Source of the DNA: Torreya grandis
Taxonomy: Eukaryota > Streptophyta > Pinopsida > Cupressales > Taxaceae
Reading direction: 5' to 3'
Assembly (NCBI GenBank): GCA_037957365.1
Contig: JARHVA010000158.1
Location: 3,145,001 to 3,209,000 of the forward strand
Length of the DNA: 64,000 bases
Below the pieces are notes generated by a model that was not told where the DNA came from, ran no database searches, and saw only the letters and a list, made by a program, of their open reading frames with translations. Below are positions 1 through 10,500 of this stretch, in pieces (position 1 is the stretch's first letter; every line of letters starts with the position of its first letter). Both the position numbers and the translations under genes were made by a program.

Positions 1-768
1 GAGCATTGGAGGTCTTGGAGAAAGCTTACTTGCTTGTATCAAACTATTTTCTACCCTTATTGCAATTTTATAAGCATCTCACAAAGTAGTACCACCCATT
101 GACTTTATCATCACACTAATGTCATAATTAAGAGCTTTCAAAAAATACAGAAATGCATATTCAGGGGATGGCGTAATCAGAATTGCTACCCTGGTCCATG
201 TCTTTTGGAATCTGAGATTAGAAATGGACATGAACTCATAAGGAGCTCTCTGTATGGCAGTTAATTGCTCAACTAAAGATAAGTGATCAGATTTGTCTTC
301 AAATTGCTTGAATAAAGCTGCACCCAATTCATCCCAGGTGGAAATGGATCTAAGTGAGAAGGTTCTATATCACTGTAATGTTTATCCTTTGAAAGAAGCA
401 ACAAGCAATCTAATAGCAACATTATCCTCAACAACGTCATGAACTAAACAAAGAGTAGCCACCCCCTGGATATGCTCAATAGGGGTTGTTTGATTTTCTA
501 CTGAGAAGAATGGAATACTTTTGAGGGCAGATACATGAATGTCATCTAACTGTGCTAGATTCAGTGGACTTCTATTGAATGGAGCAAACACTTGATTTTT
601 AACGGCCATCTGGATGGTGGGGATTGCAGTGTTTAGAACGATAGGATGAAGGGGAGGTAAATATTCTCGTTGAAGATATGGATTTGCCCTCCTAGACCTT
701 GCTCTTTTATAAGTTACAAATTCAAAAGGAATACCTTTACTTGTTGATCTTGTGGTAACCTTTGGCAT
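1..768 (-). pseudogene. Ty3/gypsy gag remnant (element A), 3' part outside window
   Basis: This is the start of a retrotransposon Gag capsid protein, which packages element RNA into cytoplasmic particles. The minus-strand frame opens with ATG at 768 and stays in one frame to base 1, with stops near 382, 370 and 79. The N-terminal third is basic (KRARSRR). The middle has VHDVVEDNVAIRLLVASFKG, followed by a Y-x-TFS-x-RSI-x-TWDELG block and then RFQKTW, which is the usual order of the plant retrotransposon gag domain. The start ATG lies about 100 bases after a primer-binding site at 866-882, as expected for a 5' element end. The last codons (KLSPRPPM) resemble the post-capsid region. With three stops it is inactive. 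Assignment to gypsy gag is firm. The lineage (Tat-like) is inferred from the primer-site type. Confidence 0.8.
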
Positions 769-865
769 GAATGGATTGCCTAAATAATGCTATGAACTCT
801 GCAACTGGATGTAGATGAATATCCTATGTTGTTGCGAAAACTCTATGCAAAGAACTTTTTCGTGG

Positions 866-882
866 TCCCACTAGGTGTGCCA
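866..882 (-). other. Primer-binding site of element A
   Basis: On the minus strand the sequence reads TGGCACACCTAGTGGGA, preceded by a T-run and 8 bases from the putative LTR end at 891. The same layout (LTR ending in CA, 8-base gap with TTTTT, then TGGCA..CCT..TGGGA) recurs at 21,582 in another element, which supports both calls. The priming tRNA was not identified. Confidence 0.65.
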
Positions 883-890
883 AAAACTAT

Positions 891-3220
891 TGTTAACCTG
901 GAGTTGCACCCTGAAATGAAGACGTGCTGAAATGGCTAATCCTCTCTCCAGTTGAAACAATGGGATCTTCTCACGAGGGTGGATGCCTCAATGGTGAGAA
1001 GAATCTCCAGAGAAGGTTGGTTCCTATAAGATGTATCAATGCGGATCTCTACTCTGTGTTGCAGAATACCATAGAAAAGAGAGAAAGAAACTTGAAGGGG
1101 AAATCCTACCCAATGACGGTGATACACCAGAATGTTTGATCCACTCTACTTGGAACCTTGAACACTGAACAAACAAGGGAAAAGGAAGACATTTGATTTT
1201 CAATTGATCACTATGCAAAATTATTTCATGAGAAGGTTCGATCCAATGACAAAAAACGTGAAGGAAAACAATGGAGAGAGGTCTGATACGAGACACTTTG
1301 CAGCCATCTAACATCCACTTACAGCTTCAGCAAAAGACATAAAACACTGAACATGATCTGCATAACATGATGAGCTAGCAACTAGGTACGAATCAGAATT
1401 TGGGAAGGAAGAGAAATCTACCACGTATGCAAATTGTTGAATGGATGTACACTATGCTAGCACTTGAAATTTGAAAGTACAATCCTATTGATTAAAGAGG
1501 TTACACAACTCACCAATGACAGAGTCTGGTCTTACCAAGAGGGATGGATTTTACAAGGCTGAAAAACTATTAATATAGAAAATTCCAAAAAGCCAAGAGA
1601 TTGGCATTGGAAAAATAGAGGGAGTAAACTCAAACCAACACAGTGTTTACAAAAATTTATTTTGTCTTGCATGAAAATTCCTTGCATTGGAAAAGAAGAA
1701 GACAAGCTTTGGACGCATGAAATTTACGAATAGATGTCTTGACTTGAAAACTAGTCAACTCCAAAACAAGAGTAGTCAAATCCACTCAAACTGTTGGAAC
1801 GTTTGAAAGTCTCCCCTTTGCATGAAATCAATGCAAATGGCAAATTAAGCATTATGTTTGAACCGTCGGAATGTTTCAAGCTTTGAGACAAACGAAAGTG
1901 TATGCATAGAATTTCTGGTTGTTTGAAACGTTCAACACTTTGCCCATTCATCATGCAAGACAACTCTATTTTCAGAACTGAAGCATGTTTGTTTTCTTAA
2001 ACGTGTTCACTTCATTGGAGTCACCCACATTAGTCTGTGCATGATCTTTGTTCATCCTGCCTTTGTCTTTATTTTGTGTTTGTCTTACTGTTCATGCTTA
2101 TGATCTTGCTCAGTTCACTTCGTGTTTTCTCTGGCTTTTCCCATGTTCTGCTTTAATTCGGGATTTGGGTTTTTTTATGGTCGGGCCTCTGTTTATATTT
2201 TTTTGTGCTTCGCTTTAGCCTTCGGGCTTTTTGTCCCTCCCAAATTCCTTCGGACAAAAAGTCCGAAGGAAATTCTTTTCCGTTTGTGCCTTTGCTTTTA
2301 TTTCTATCGAGCTTTTGTCCTCCTGAATTCCTTCGGACAAAAAGTCCCAAGGAATTCGTCTCCTTTGGCTATCTTTCCCCGAAGGGCACTTGCCCTTCGG
2401 GAAATTTGTTTTTGTCCTTTGATTTATGAAGGTGCCCTCCGCAAGGGCTTTTGCTTCCCAAAAATGCCCTTCGGGATTTTTGATTTGGTCCTGTCTTTTG
2501 CTTTTGTGCCCCCCACAAGGTTATGTTCTTCCAGAAGTACCCTTCAAAAGAATTGTAAAGGTCCACTTCGCTGCAAAGTGTCCTCCGCAAGGGCTATTCG
2601 TCCTCAAAAGTGCCTTTCAGAACTTTTGAAAGGGCCCTACCACCGACCAAGTGCCCTACGCAAGGGCAGGTGTCCTTCGGAACTTTTGCCAGGGTCTTCT
2701 TCGTGCTTGAAGTGTCCCCCGCAAGGGTACATACCCTTCGAGGAAATTGTAAACGTCTCTACGCAATGCCTAGATGTCCCTCTGCAAGGGCTATTCTCCT
2801 TAAAACATACCTTTCGGAAGAATTGTAAAGGCCACTTCGCTGTATAAGTGGCCCCCACAAGGGCAATTACCCTTCCGGCTTTGTGAAGGGCACCCGGGCT
2901 TTTTGAAATTGTCCTTCGGATGAATTGTCTTGACTTGAAAACCATAAAGTGAACCAACCCGAAGGGTACATACCCTTAGGGACTTTTGAATTGGACCTTC
3001 CCGAAAGGCAAGTGCCCTTCAGGTCTTCTCAACTGTGCTTTTCCCTTTTTCTTTCGGACAAAAAGTCCTAAGAAAATAAACTTTGAACGACTGCTACTTA
3101 GTCATTTTTTCGGAATTTTACAGTCCTTTGAGAGCTCTCTCTCTTGGACAAAATGTCCGAAGAAATAGTCCACCTCTTATAGCCCGAAAAAAATCCTTGG
3201 GAAGACAAAATAAATAAACT
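891..3220 (-). mobile_element. 5' LTR of element A (far end approximate)
   Basis: This is the long terminal repeat of the minus-strand gypsy element whose gag lies at 1-768. In plus orientation it begins TGTTAACC at 891, directly beside the primer-binding site. A diverged copy is present at 22,723 onward: both share TGTT, then TTGCACCCT, then ACAATGG and GGTGAT-CACCA blocks, and both carry hairpin repeats in their last kilobase. An AT-rich tract at about 1,570 on the minus strand could be the TATA box. The distal boundary is placed near 3.2 kb because hairpin repeats end at 3,163 and different, GC-richer sequence follows. The exact terminal CA and target-site duplication were not found. Confidence 0.6.
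2247..3163. repeat. Hairpin-rich repeat cluster inside LTR A
   Basis: This stretch repeats short motifs built on CCCTTCGG and GCAAGGGC. Four copies of a hairpin have arms like CCTTCGGAC and GTCCGAAGG around a five-base A-rich loop: perfect at 2247-2269, one mismatch at 2330-2352, and weaker at 3051-3072 and 3142-3163. A second perfect hairpin at 2378-2401 has arms CCCGAAGGGCA and TGCCCTTCGGG. Related half-palindromes occur at about 2,735, 2,855, 2,960 and 3,005. ORFs crossing this stretch on either strand are products of the repeats. Confidence 0.75.
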
Positions 3221-3223
3221 TAC

Positions 3224-3830
3224 AGCTTGTATGTCTTGGCTGTAATCAAGTAAGCTCCTTGGAAACCTCTGAATGACTAAAATTCCCCTGGCTGTAGATG
3301 GCCACTTGGGTGACTGTAAATGCTCATTTAAGGAACCCAAAACTGATTCACAAGACAAACTTGACACCATAGCAAAGTTCCGAATAGTAGGGGTGACAAT
3401 TTGCCCTGTGGGGGGCAAAATTGTCAACACATACCACATAAGGTTTGGCGGATGCATGTGTGGGACCATGTCTGATCAGCACAGATTCCACTCCGCCACT
3501 ATAGAAGTGTGTGCAGCATCTATTGGAGACAAATTAGCAATCTTGAAGGTATCCTGAATCTCAGGAAGTTGTTTTGGGGTACCGCAGACTGGTGAGTAGG
3601 AATCACAATTACTGCAAGCTGTGAGAACAAGCTTGTCAATGGTGTGGGAATTGCTGTTGGGAGATCCTCGTCGACTACATAGGGAAACCATTACATGTTT
3701 ATGAGGTAAAGGCTCTAGTCCATCTAAGATGAAAGTGGTTTTTGAGCACCATAAAGGTGTATATGAGTCGGGATGTTTTATGTTCTGATTACTTATTTCC
3801 CTGATCTGTTTTTCTTTTTTTAATTTTTAA
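3224..3830 (-). pseudogene. Unassigned long frame with one stop, possible host exon
   Basis: The minus-strand frame is open for about 200 codons from near 3,825 to 3,224 apart from a single stop at 3,476-3,478. The translation has mixed composition with no low complexity, including stretches such as HTIDKLVLTACSNC, LPEIQDTFKIANL and PPTGQIVTPTIRNF. At its end the minus strand reads CAAGCT then GTAAGT, a strong splice-donor consensus, so this could be one exon ending at 3,224. No acceptable acceptor was seen at the upstream end, and the plus strand is also open for 95 codons (3273-3557). I do not recognise a family. Alternatives are an old gene fragment captured beside the LTR, or a chance open frame in GC-richer DNA. 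Confidence 0.3.
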
Positions 3831-4127
3831 CGTTTTTTTGGAGGTCTATTGTGGGGAATATCTCCACTATTACAAGAGTAAGAATTAGGTAAGCAAGTTG
3901 CCGATGGGACATGCAATAGCTGTTCAGGCATAAATTGATTATGGTGGCATTTCTTTTGGCTTTACTGTGGACATGCCCCTGGACCCTATGAATGAGCATA
4001 ATTGGTGCTTCTGCTAGGTCCTTATATTTTGAAAATGACCTTTCCATTTTTACATTCTACAACATTTGATTGAATTTTAACATAATCATATCAACAATCT
4101 TGAAGTTCTTGGTGATATGTATATTAT

Positions 4128-4831
4128 AGATTCTGGCACAGGGAGCTATGATTGGACACACTCCCAAAGGAATGGAGATAGCACAAGATACTTTGGTAAG
4201 AGAGTTTTATTTTACATGGTAATTTGAAATTCCTAAATTTAAAAGCTATTTTTGACATAGCTAGGGTGTCATATGTGGCAGGAAAAAATGACTGCACGGG
4301 GATTGTTTCTCACTCCAAGAATAGGAGGTGAGCTCCTCACAGCTGCATCAGGAGACCAAGTAAGTGTACAACTTTACTCCAAATAAAGTTGTTCTTATTC
4401 TCTTTTTTGTACAAAATGAATGTGATAGTGTATGTTTCTGTAGATTCTAACATTTCATTTGTGTAGAATTTGCCTGTTTGATTAGATGTCAAAATTCAGG
4501 GAGGGCTCCTTGTTTGAGCTTCCAAGTTTAGACCACCTTATGTTTCCTTGTGTAGATTGGAGGATTTACGACAGCAAACTACATTTGGGATCTAATGCAA
4601 GCTCGTCAAATGTTTCCCCCATTAACTGCTGTGGAAGCATATCATAAAGGCCTAATGGTAATTCCTGATTTGCGTTTTCTACTGAGCTGTAGGATTGTCA
4701 CTCCTTATATGAATTATTTTCTGAAATTAATCATATCTATTGTTATTGCAGGAAAGGGATATTCCTAAAGATGATCCTCGGTTATCTCAGATTAAGAAAG
4801 CATTACATGAATTGCAACGAAGAAAGCAGAT
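4128..4831 (+). CDS. 3' exons of a PPR-like host gene (partial, four exons)
   Basis: Four exons join in phase 0: about 4,128-4,193, 4,283-4,359, 4,558-4,657 and 4,752-4,834. Each is bounded by AG acceptors (TTATAG, TGGCAG, TGTAG, TTGCAG) and GTAAG or GTAAT donors, and the frame ends in TGA after RRKQM. The joined C-terminal segment of about 110 residues has no stops. EKMTARGLFLTPR fits the end of a pentatricopeptide (PPR) helix pair, and ANYIWDLMQARQMFPP and AVEAYHKGLMERDIPKDDPR look like further helical repeats. PPR proteins usually bind organellar RNA. This one resembles mitochondrial PPR/TPR-like proteins only by my recollection, so the family call is tentative. Upstream exons are not in view and probably lie beyond the inserted element A. 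Coordinates may be off by a few bases. Confidence 0.65.
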
Positions 4832-5045
4832 GTGAAGTAGATGATTGCTCTGTGCTTATTTTTAGAATTTTGTGTTTTCAATTATAAGCGAGCATTAAAT
4901 GAATTGCAGTGGAGAACACAAATGTGAAATTGATGATTTCCATTTGCTTATTTTTAGAGTGTTCAATTATGAGATATTGTTTTTTCCAAATGTGAAATAG
5001 ATGATATGTATGTTCTTATTTATAGGATTTTTGTTCAATTATCCC
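4797..5045 (+). repeat. Tandem repeat covering last coding codons and 3' UTR
   Basis: Three degenerate copies of an approximately 85-bp unit follow each other: about 4,797-4,885, 4,886-4,975 and a shorter copy 4,985-5,045. Shared landmarks are GCATTA-ATGAATTGCA, AGATGTGAA-T-GATGATT and GCTTATTTTTAGA, then TTCAATTAT. The first copy contains the true stop codon of the PPR-like gene. The later ones repeat the end of the coding exon inside the 3' UTR. Confidence 0.7.
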
Positions 5046-6260
5046 CGTCTCTGATTATTTTATGTTCTTTCATAGAGGCTCTATTTGATATATGCTTTGC
5101 AGAAGTGAGCATATGCGTGTCATACCGGCACTATATGGTGAAGATTCATGAATAATCACTGATAGCCCGTTTCAGGGTACATGCTTGATCTCAAAGTACG
5201 AATACATACATGTAGAAATGGTAGACATATTTAAAAAAAAAGAATCTAAGAGAATGAAGTTAACCAACTCAAATTCAATATTATTAGGTTACCAAGAGCT
5301 GCAATTCTTAGGGACGTGATGGTTGGAAACGACCACTGGAGCTTAATAATCTAATCTTGTTACAATACTCATTTACACCAAGCTCTAATGTCAGATTCTT
5401 AATGTATTGAAAGCCTCGACTGTTTTGATAGGTATATTTTTTTTCCAAGTGCTTTTGTTCCTAGCAAAGATCTCACTTGAAAATGGCTGTGGGCCCAAAT
5501 AAAACAAGTTTAGTCTACCCCACACATTTCAGATTCATATGCTTGTACATTTATGCTGTTGAACACTCATTTATTTTGTCTGAGAACAGGAGTAAGTTTG
5601 GACACAGGAAAGATGTCCCGTAATATATATGTAAAATTGCAGTAAATTCTGTATAAGGTCTCTTAATTCTGCATTTCTAAGGATATCGGGATCACCAAAG
5701 ATTCAGGCATATTGTTTATACAACCTATTTTATTCGTCATCTATTCTTGCTAGCGATTGCAGTAGATCATAGCATATGTAATTTTAAGCAGTTAGTTGAA
5801 TCATTTTAGAATGTGCTATTCTACAAATTGTTCCTAGAAGCCATGATTAATTTCAGATGATAATGGCATAGAAGTGCAGTTCATGTTGGAAGCAGTATGT
5901 CTTTTGAATTGTTCTTCATAATATTGAATAAATATATAAAATGGCCAATGATGCACTTCTAGGTTATGATAATTACTGTCACGAGGAACACAAACTAAAG
6001 GGACTACTATTAGGTATTGCTTAGTAGAATTGCAAACCACATAGGACTAAAAAAACACCTTTGAGGTTATCCATTCTATGATATGAATTATGTTATCATC
6101 TTACTACAAACAATCTAAGCTCAATCAAATTTATATTATTTTCCAATATTGGTTTGATGTATTATGTGAATCAATGCTGAACTCCTCTAGATATAATGTT
6201 TGCCAGGTTCTTGATGCCAGAATTGCCACTATGAAAAAATAGAGAACTGAAAATTAACAT
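5046..6260. other. No recognisable gene
   Basis: This is AT-rich sequence downstream of the PPR-like gene. Short chance frames exist on the minus strand (5834-6040), but no domain, splice structure or repeat was seen. Confidence 0.5.
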
Positions 6261-6430
6261 ATGATTCTATATATTGTGTTCCTCGACTTTGTTCACTATT
6301 ATGTTGGAAAACTTGTAGGCAAAATTGTTATCAGGGATCTATAATATGATTCTATATATTGTGTTCCTTGACTTTGTTCGCTATTATGTTCGAAAACTTG
6401 TAGGCAAAATTGTTATCAGGGATCTCTATT
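6261..6430. repeat. 85-bp direct tandem duplication
   Basis: Two copies start at 6,261 and 6,346 with ATGATTCTATATATTG and end in ATTGTTATCAGGGATCT. They differ at only a few positions, so this is a fairly recent duplication. Confidence 0.85.
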
Positions 6431-6650
6431 ATATAGGTGATCAGACACAAATTTTAAATTAAGTCATTGGGACTATTTTGCAAGTGTAATCTTGCGAAGT
6501 TTTATTTGTTGAGTACATAGTTGCATGACCCTGCCCAAGATGGAAAAAAATTCCAAACCATCTATATGTTTCCATTTTAATATCTAATTTCCCAAAATTC
6601 ATAATTTGAAGCACAAACATGAATAATCAATGAAACAAATACACACAAAT

Positions 6651-6779
6651 AAGTTTGATATCTTCATTGTTTGTTCATGAAGTCCTCATCTCAAGGATGA
6701 CTAAATAGGATACTCATGACTAAGTTTGATATCTTCATTGTTTGCTCTTGAATTCCTTGTCACAAGGATGACTAAATAG
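6651..6779. repeat. 71-bp direct tandem duplication
   Basis: Copies beginning AAGTTTGATATCTTCATTG occur at 6,651 and 6,722, each ending in AAGGATGACTAAATAGG. The middle part has diverged. Confidence 0.8.
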
Positions 6780-6970
6780 GTTAGAGCCAATGTCGGCCAT
6801 GGGTGTTGGCCATGTAAACAATAGTTTTAAGGAGCCATGATGCTTTGATGTAACATTGACAAATCGGAGGGCCCACATTTGTTGTAGTGATGTCACATTG
6901 ACACAAGATGATGATTGATTGATTGGTCTCGTAATTGTGACATAAAGTTATTGATGTAGATTTTAGATAT

Positions 6971-7029
6971 GTTATATGAATAACAAAGAGGAACTTCAGA
7001 GTTATATGAATAACAAAGAGGAACTTCAG
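6971..7029. repeat. 30-bp perfect tandem duplication
   Basis: Copies starting GTTATATGAATAACAAAG at 6,971 and 7,001 are identical over 29 bases. Confidence 0.9.
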
Positions 7030-8404
7030 TGCATTCTACGAGTCAGGTAATGAGGGGCCAAAATGGGGGATTAAGTGACTATAAATTTTCAAGAAAAAAA
7101 AACCCTCTCCTTTTAATGATGATTTGAAGGGTGTCTTTGAGGAATTTCATCATAGTGTAAGAAGAGAAGTAGCATTTAAAATATAGTTAGTGAGCCTAAT
7201 CTTCGCTTTTCAATTAAATCAAATTTGGTAGAGGAATTTTGTTAATTTCAATATATAGTTCTTTATGTTTTAAATGTTCATATAGTAAGCTAGTGTTCGC
7301 AAGCCCTTTTTAAATCAAACGTCTTTTTTTTCATAGTTTGTTGTGGATATGTCGAGGACATGAGAAAGAATGCTATGGTGATTAGTTTATATTTTTTAAA
7401 CAAATATGCATTTTTTATTAGTTATTTATTTGATTGCTTACAAAAAATGAAAGATTGATCGTATATTGAGGAAATATGTTTAATTATTATTATTTAATAT
7501 TGTAGTTGACATTGTGTAGAATGTTTTGGTATTTGAAAATTTTGAAAATATGAGTCAAAAGTGATTATAAATTTTCAATGTATATATTTATTGACCACTA
7601 GGATAGACTTAGGGAAATAAATATACATTAATTAATAATTTAAATTAAATTATAATCTAAAACTAGCGAGTTTGCTTGGAAAAAACCTTTCGACATTTTA
7701 CATATAGACATAAATATGTAAAAATATGAATGAAGATGGAATTAATAAGAAATTGTATTTTGCCAATGTTCTTCAAATATATAGTTAGACAGGTATACAT
7801 GCTTAAAATTGAGGTAAAACAAATTGAAAAGACGCTATTTTTTTTTTAATAAAAAAAGAGTTAACATTCATTTTGGACTTGTATCCTTTTTGGACAAATA
7901 TTGTTTTGATGGATCTTTTTTTGGACAAATATCCATTTTGATGGATATTCTTTTAGACCCATTTTGATGGATATTTTTGTTATGCACATGACCTTGAAAT
8001 TAAATACCATCAAACTTATTTAATAAGTAAATAAAATAAAAAAACATAATTAAATTTGCATGAAATGAATTTCATTATCTAAATTTCTATGTTTCTTGAA
8101 GTGCTAGCATCTTTGGGACAATCTTGATGATGTTTTTATCGAAGGCACAAAGAGGCTCATTTATATGTGTTCAAGGCCTAAGATTGTAAATTTTGTAAGT
8201 TGGTGGGCTCTTGTTTTGCTCCCTCAACTAAGTTCTCTTTCTTTCAATTGTACTGTTTGCATTTTCTTGTGCAGTTTTCATACGTTGCACAATCCGCAAA
8301 ACAAATGTAAGCAATGCCTTTGGTCTTGTCATTGTTATATCAAAAAATCTCAACAAAAGGAGGTTGTTCGATGTTGGCATCCATTCAAACTATATTATCC
8401 ATAT
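7030..8404. other. AT-rich stretch without recognisable gene
   Basis: Nothing coding was supported here. A short degenerate repeat of TGGACAAATAT and TTTTGATGGATAT lies at about 7,890-7,980. A frame at 8,165-8,413 is open by chance and runs into the satellite array that follows. Confidence 0.5.
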
Positions 8405-10395
8405 TGTGCATGAATGTGGCCTAAATTATCTAAAAATTCTTCGGTCACAAGTGGTTATGATGTTGTAACCTAAGTTGGTCTATAAGGGAAGTGACAACAC
8501 ATAATTTTGATATAAAGGGGTGGTTGGATGTGCAAAGGATCATCAAATTGACCTAAATTACTCTAATTAAAGTGATTTGGGTTTGAATTCAAACTAGATT
8601 GACTTTCGATTGTATATGAATGTGGTCCAAATGGTTGGCATTTCCCTTGATCGCCAATGGTTACTTTGTTGTTATATCAATTTTATCCCAAAGGGATCTA
8701 AGCACACAAATGGATATAAGCGCACACAAACGAGCATAAACGATGGTTGGGTGTGTGCGAGTCATTAAATCAGTGAAAATTTCTTCAATCACTCCTATTT
8801 GGGTATGAATTTGATTGGCCTAATTGTGTAAGACTGTGCTCAAAATCATTTGCATTTGCCTTGGTTGCAAGTGGTTTAGGTTTTGTTGTGTCAATTTGGG
8901 CCCTATTTAAGGGACCTAAGCACACATAATACTAACATAAATGAGTGGTGGGTGTGTGTGGGTCACAAAATTGACCTACTCTTACAATCACAGCTATTTA
9001 TGCTCAAACTCAACATTATTTGGCTCAATCACGCATGAATGTCTCCCAAATTGTTAGCATTTGCATTAGTTGCAAGTGATTATAATGTTGTGTTGATTTT
9101 GGCTTATAAATGACAAGCACATGCAAATTCAACATAAATGGGTGGTTAGGTGTGTGTAGGTCACTAGTTTGGCCTAAATTATCCTAATCACTACTGTTTA
9201 GGCTTGAATTTAAACAAAATTATGTTGATCATGTATGAAGGTGCCTCAAATTATTTGCAATTACTTTGTTGACAGGTGTTTTGGGTTTTGTTGTGTTGAT
9301 TTTGGCATAAAAAGGGGCTTACTTGCACACAATATCGACATAAAGGGGTCATTGGGTGTGCATAGGTCACAAATGCAACTTAAGTTGTCCCAATTACATC
9401 TATTTGGGTTTGAATTCATTATAAGTTTCTTGATCTAGCATGAATGTGCCCCAAATCGGCAACATTTACCCTAGTCACAAGTGGTTATGGTGTTGTGTTG
9501 ATTTTGACCTATAAGGGACCAAAATGCATGCAAAATTGACATAAAAGGGTGGTTGAGTGTGTGTGGGTCACCAATTTAACCTATGTTGCCTTAGTCACAC
9601 TTATTTGGGCTCGGATTAAAATAGAATTGGGTCAAACGCCCACAAATGTGCACTAAATTGTCCCATTTAGCTTGAGTGGTAAAGTGGTTTTGGGTTATGT
9701 TGTGTTGATTTTGTTGTAGAAAGGACTTACACAATATCGACATAAATGGGTGTATGGGTTTGCTTGGACATCAATTCTACCTAAGTTACCCTAATCACAC
9801 ACGAATGTGCTTCAAATCATCTGTATTTTCCCTTGTCACAAGTGGTTATTGTGGTGATTTTGGCCTACATGGGATCTAATTACATGTAAAATTGACATAA
9901 GTGGGTGGTGGGCATGGCTGGGTTACCAATTCAATCTAAATTTCCCTAATTACACTTATTGGGGCTCGAATAAGAACCAAATTGGGTTGAGCACCAATGA
10001 ATGTGCTGCAAATCATTTGCACTTGCCCCAATTGAAAGTGGTTTGGGTTTTGTTGGTGTTGATTTTGGTGTAGAAGGGACCTACTCACACACAATATCAA
10101 CATAAAAGTGTGGTTGGGCATGTGCAAGTCCCTAAATTGAAGTTGCCCAATCACACTTGTTTCGGTTTGTATTTGAATAAAATTATGTCAATTGTACACG
10201 TGTGTCAAATCATCTACATTTGCCCTAGTGGCAAGTGGTATGTTTTTTGTTTTGTCAATTTGGCAAAGAAGGGACTTACTTGGATGCAATATCAACATAA
10301 AGGGGTGGATGGATGTATGTGGGTCACCAATTCGACTAAAGGTTCCCCAATCACACCTTTTTGGTCCCAATTCAATATAAACGGCTTGTTGGTTG
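8405..10395. repeat. Satellite array of about ten 200-bp units
   Basis: The landmark TGGTTGGGTGTGTG with GGGTCAC just downstream recurs at 8,521, 8,744, 8,946, 9,143, 9,349, 9,550, 9,751, 9,906, 10,111 and 10,306. Spacings are 223, 202, 197, 206, 201, 201, 155, 205 and 195 bases. Each unit has the same order of blocks: ACATAAA-GGGTGGTTGGG, CTAAT-CAC-CTATTTGGG, TGAATGTG-CCCAAAT, CAAGTGGTT, then TTGTGTTGATTTTGG and AAGGGAC. One unit (9,751-9,905) has lost about 45 bases. Units are diverged, so the array is old. Small ORFs here (for example 9235-9438 and 10110-10415) are made by the repeats and are not genes. Confidence 0.9.
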
Positions 10396-10404
10396 GTTTA
10401 GGGT

Positions 10405-10500
10405 TCATTGCTTAAGGTGTAGAATTTAGTTTTTAAGTTTAAGGGTTTAGGGTGTAGGGTTTAGGTTTTATGTTTTAGGGTGTAGGGTTTAGAGGATATG
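10405..10500 (+). repeat. Degenerate telomere-like TTTAGGG tract
   Basis: Directly after the satellite the sequence repeats GGGTTTAGGG, TGTAGGGTTTAGG and TTTTAGGGTGTAGGG, variants of the plant telomere repeat TTTAGGG with an inserted TGTAGGG form. It is interstitial and degenerate. A further GGTTTAGGGTGTGGGG lies near 10,665. Confidence 0.75.

Noticed and set aside
2122..2957. ORFs of 241 and 106 codons on both strands
   Set aside because: They run through the CCCTTCGG/GCAAGGGC repeats; the peptides are themselves repetitive and the two strands are open together.
8405..10395. CRISPR-like array
   Set aside because: Units are 200 bases and diverged along their whole length; there are no unique spacers and the DNA is from a plant nucleus.
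9235..10415. Several 60-100 codon ORFs
   Set aside because: They fall in the satellite and repeat the same peptide text from unit to unit.
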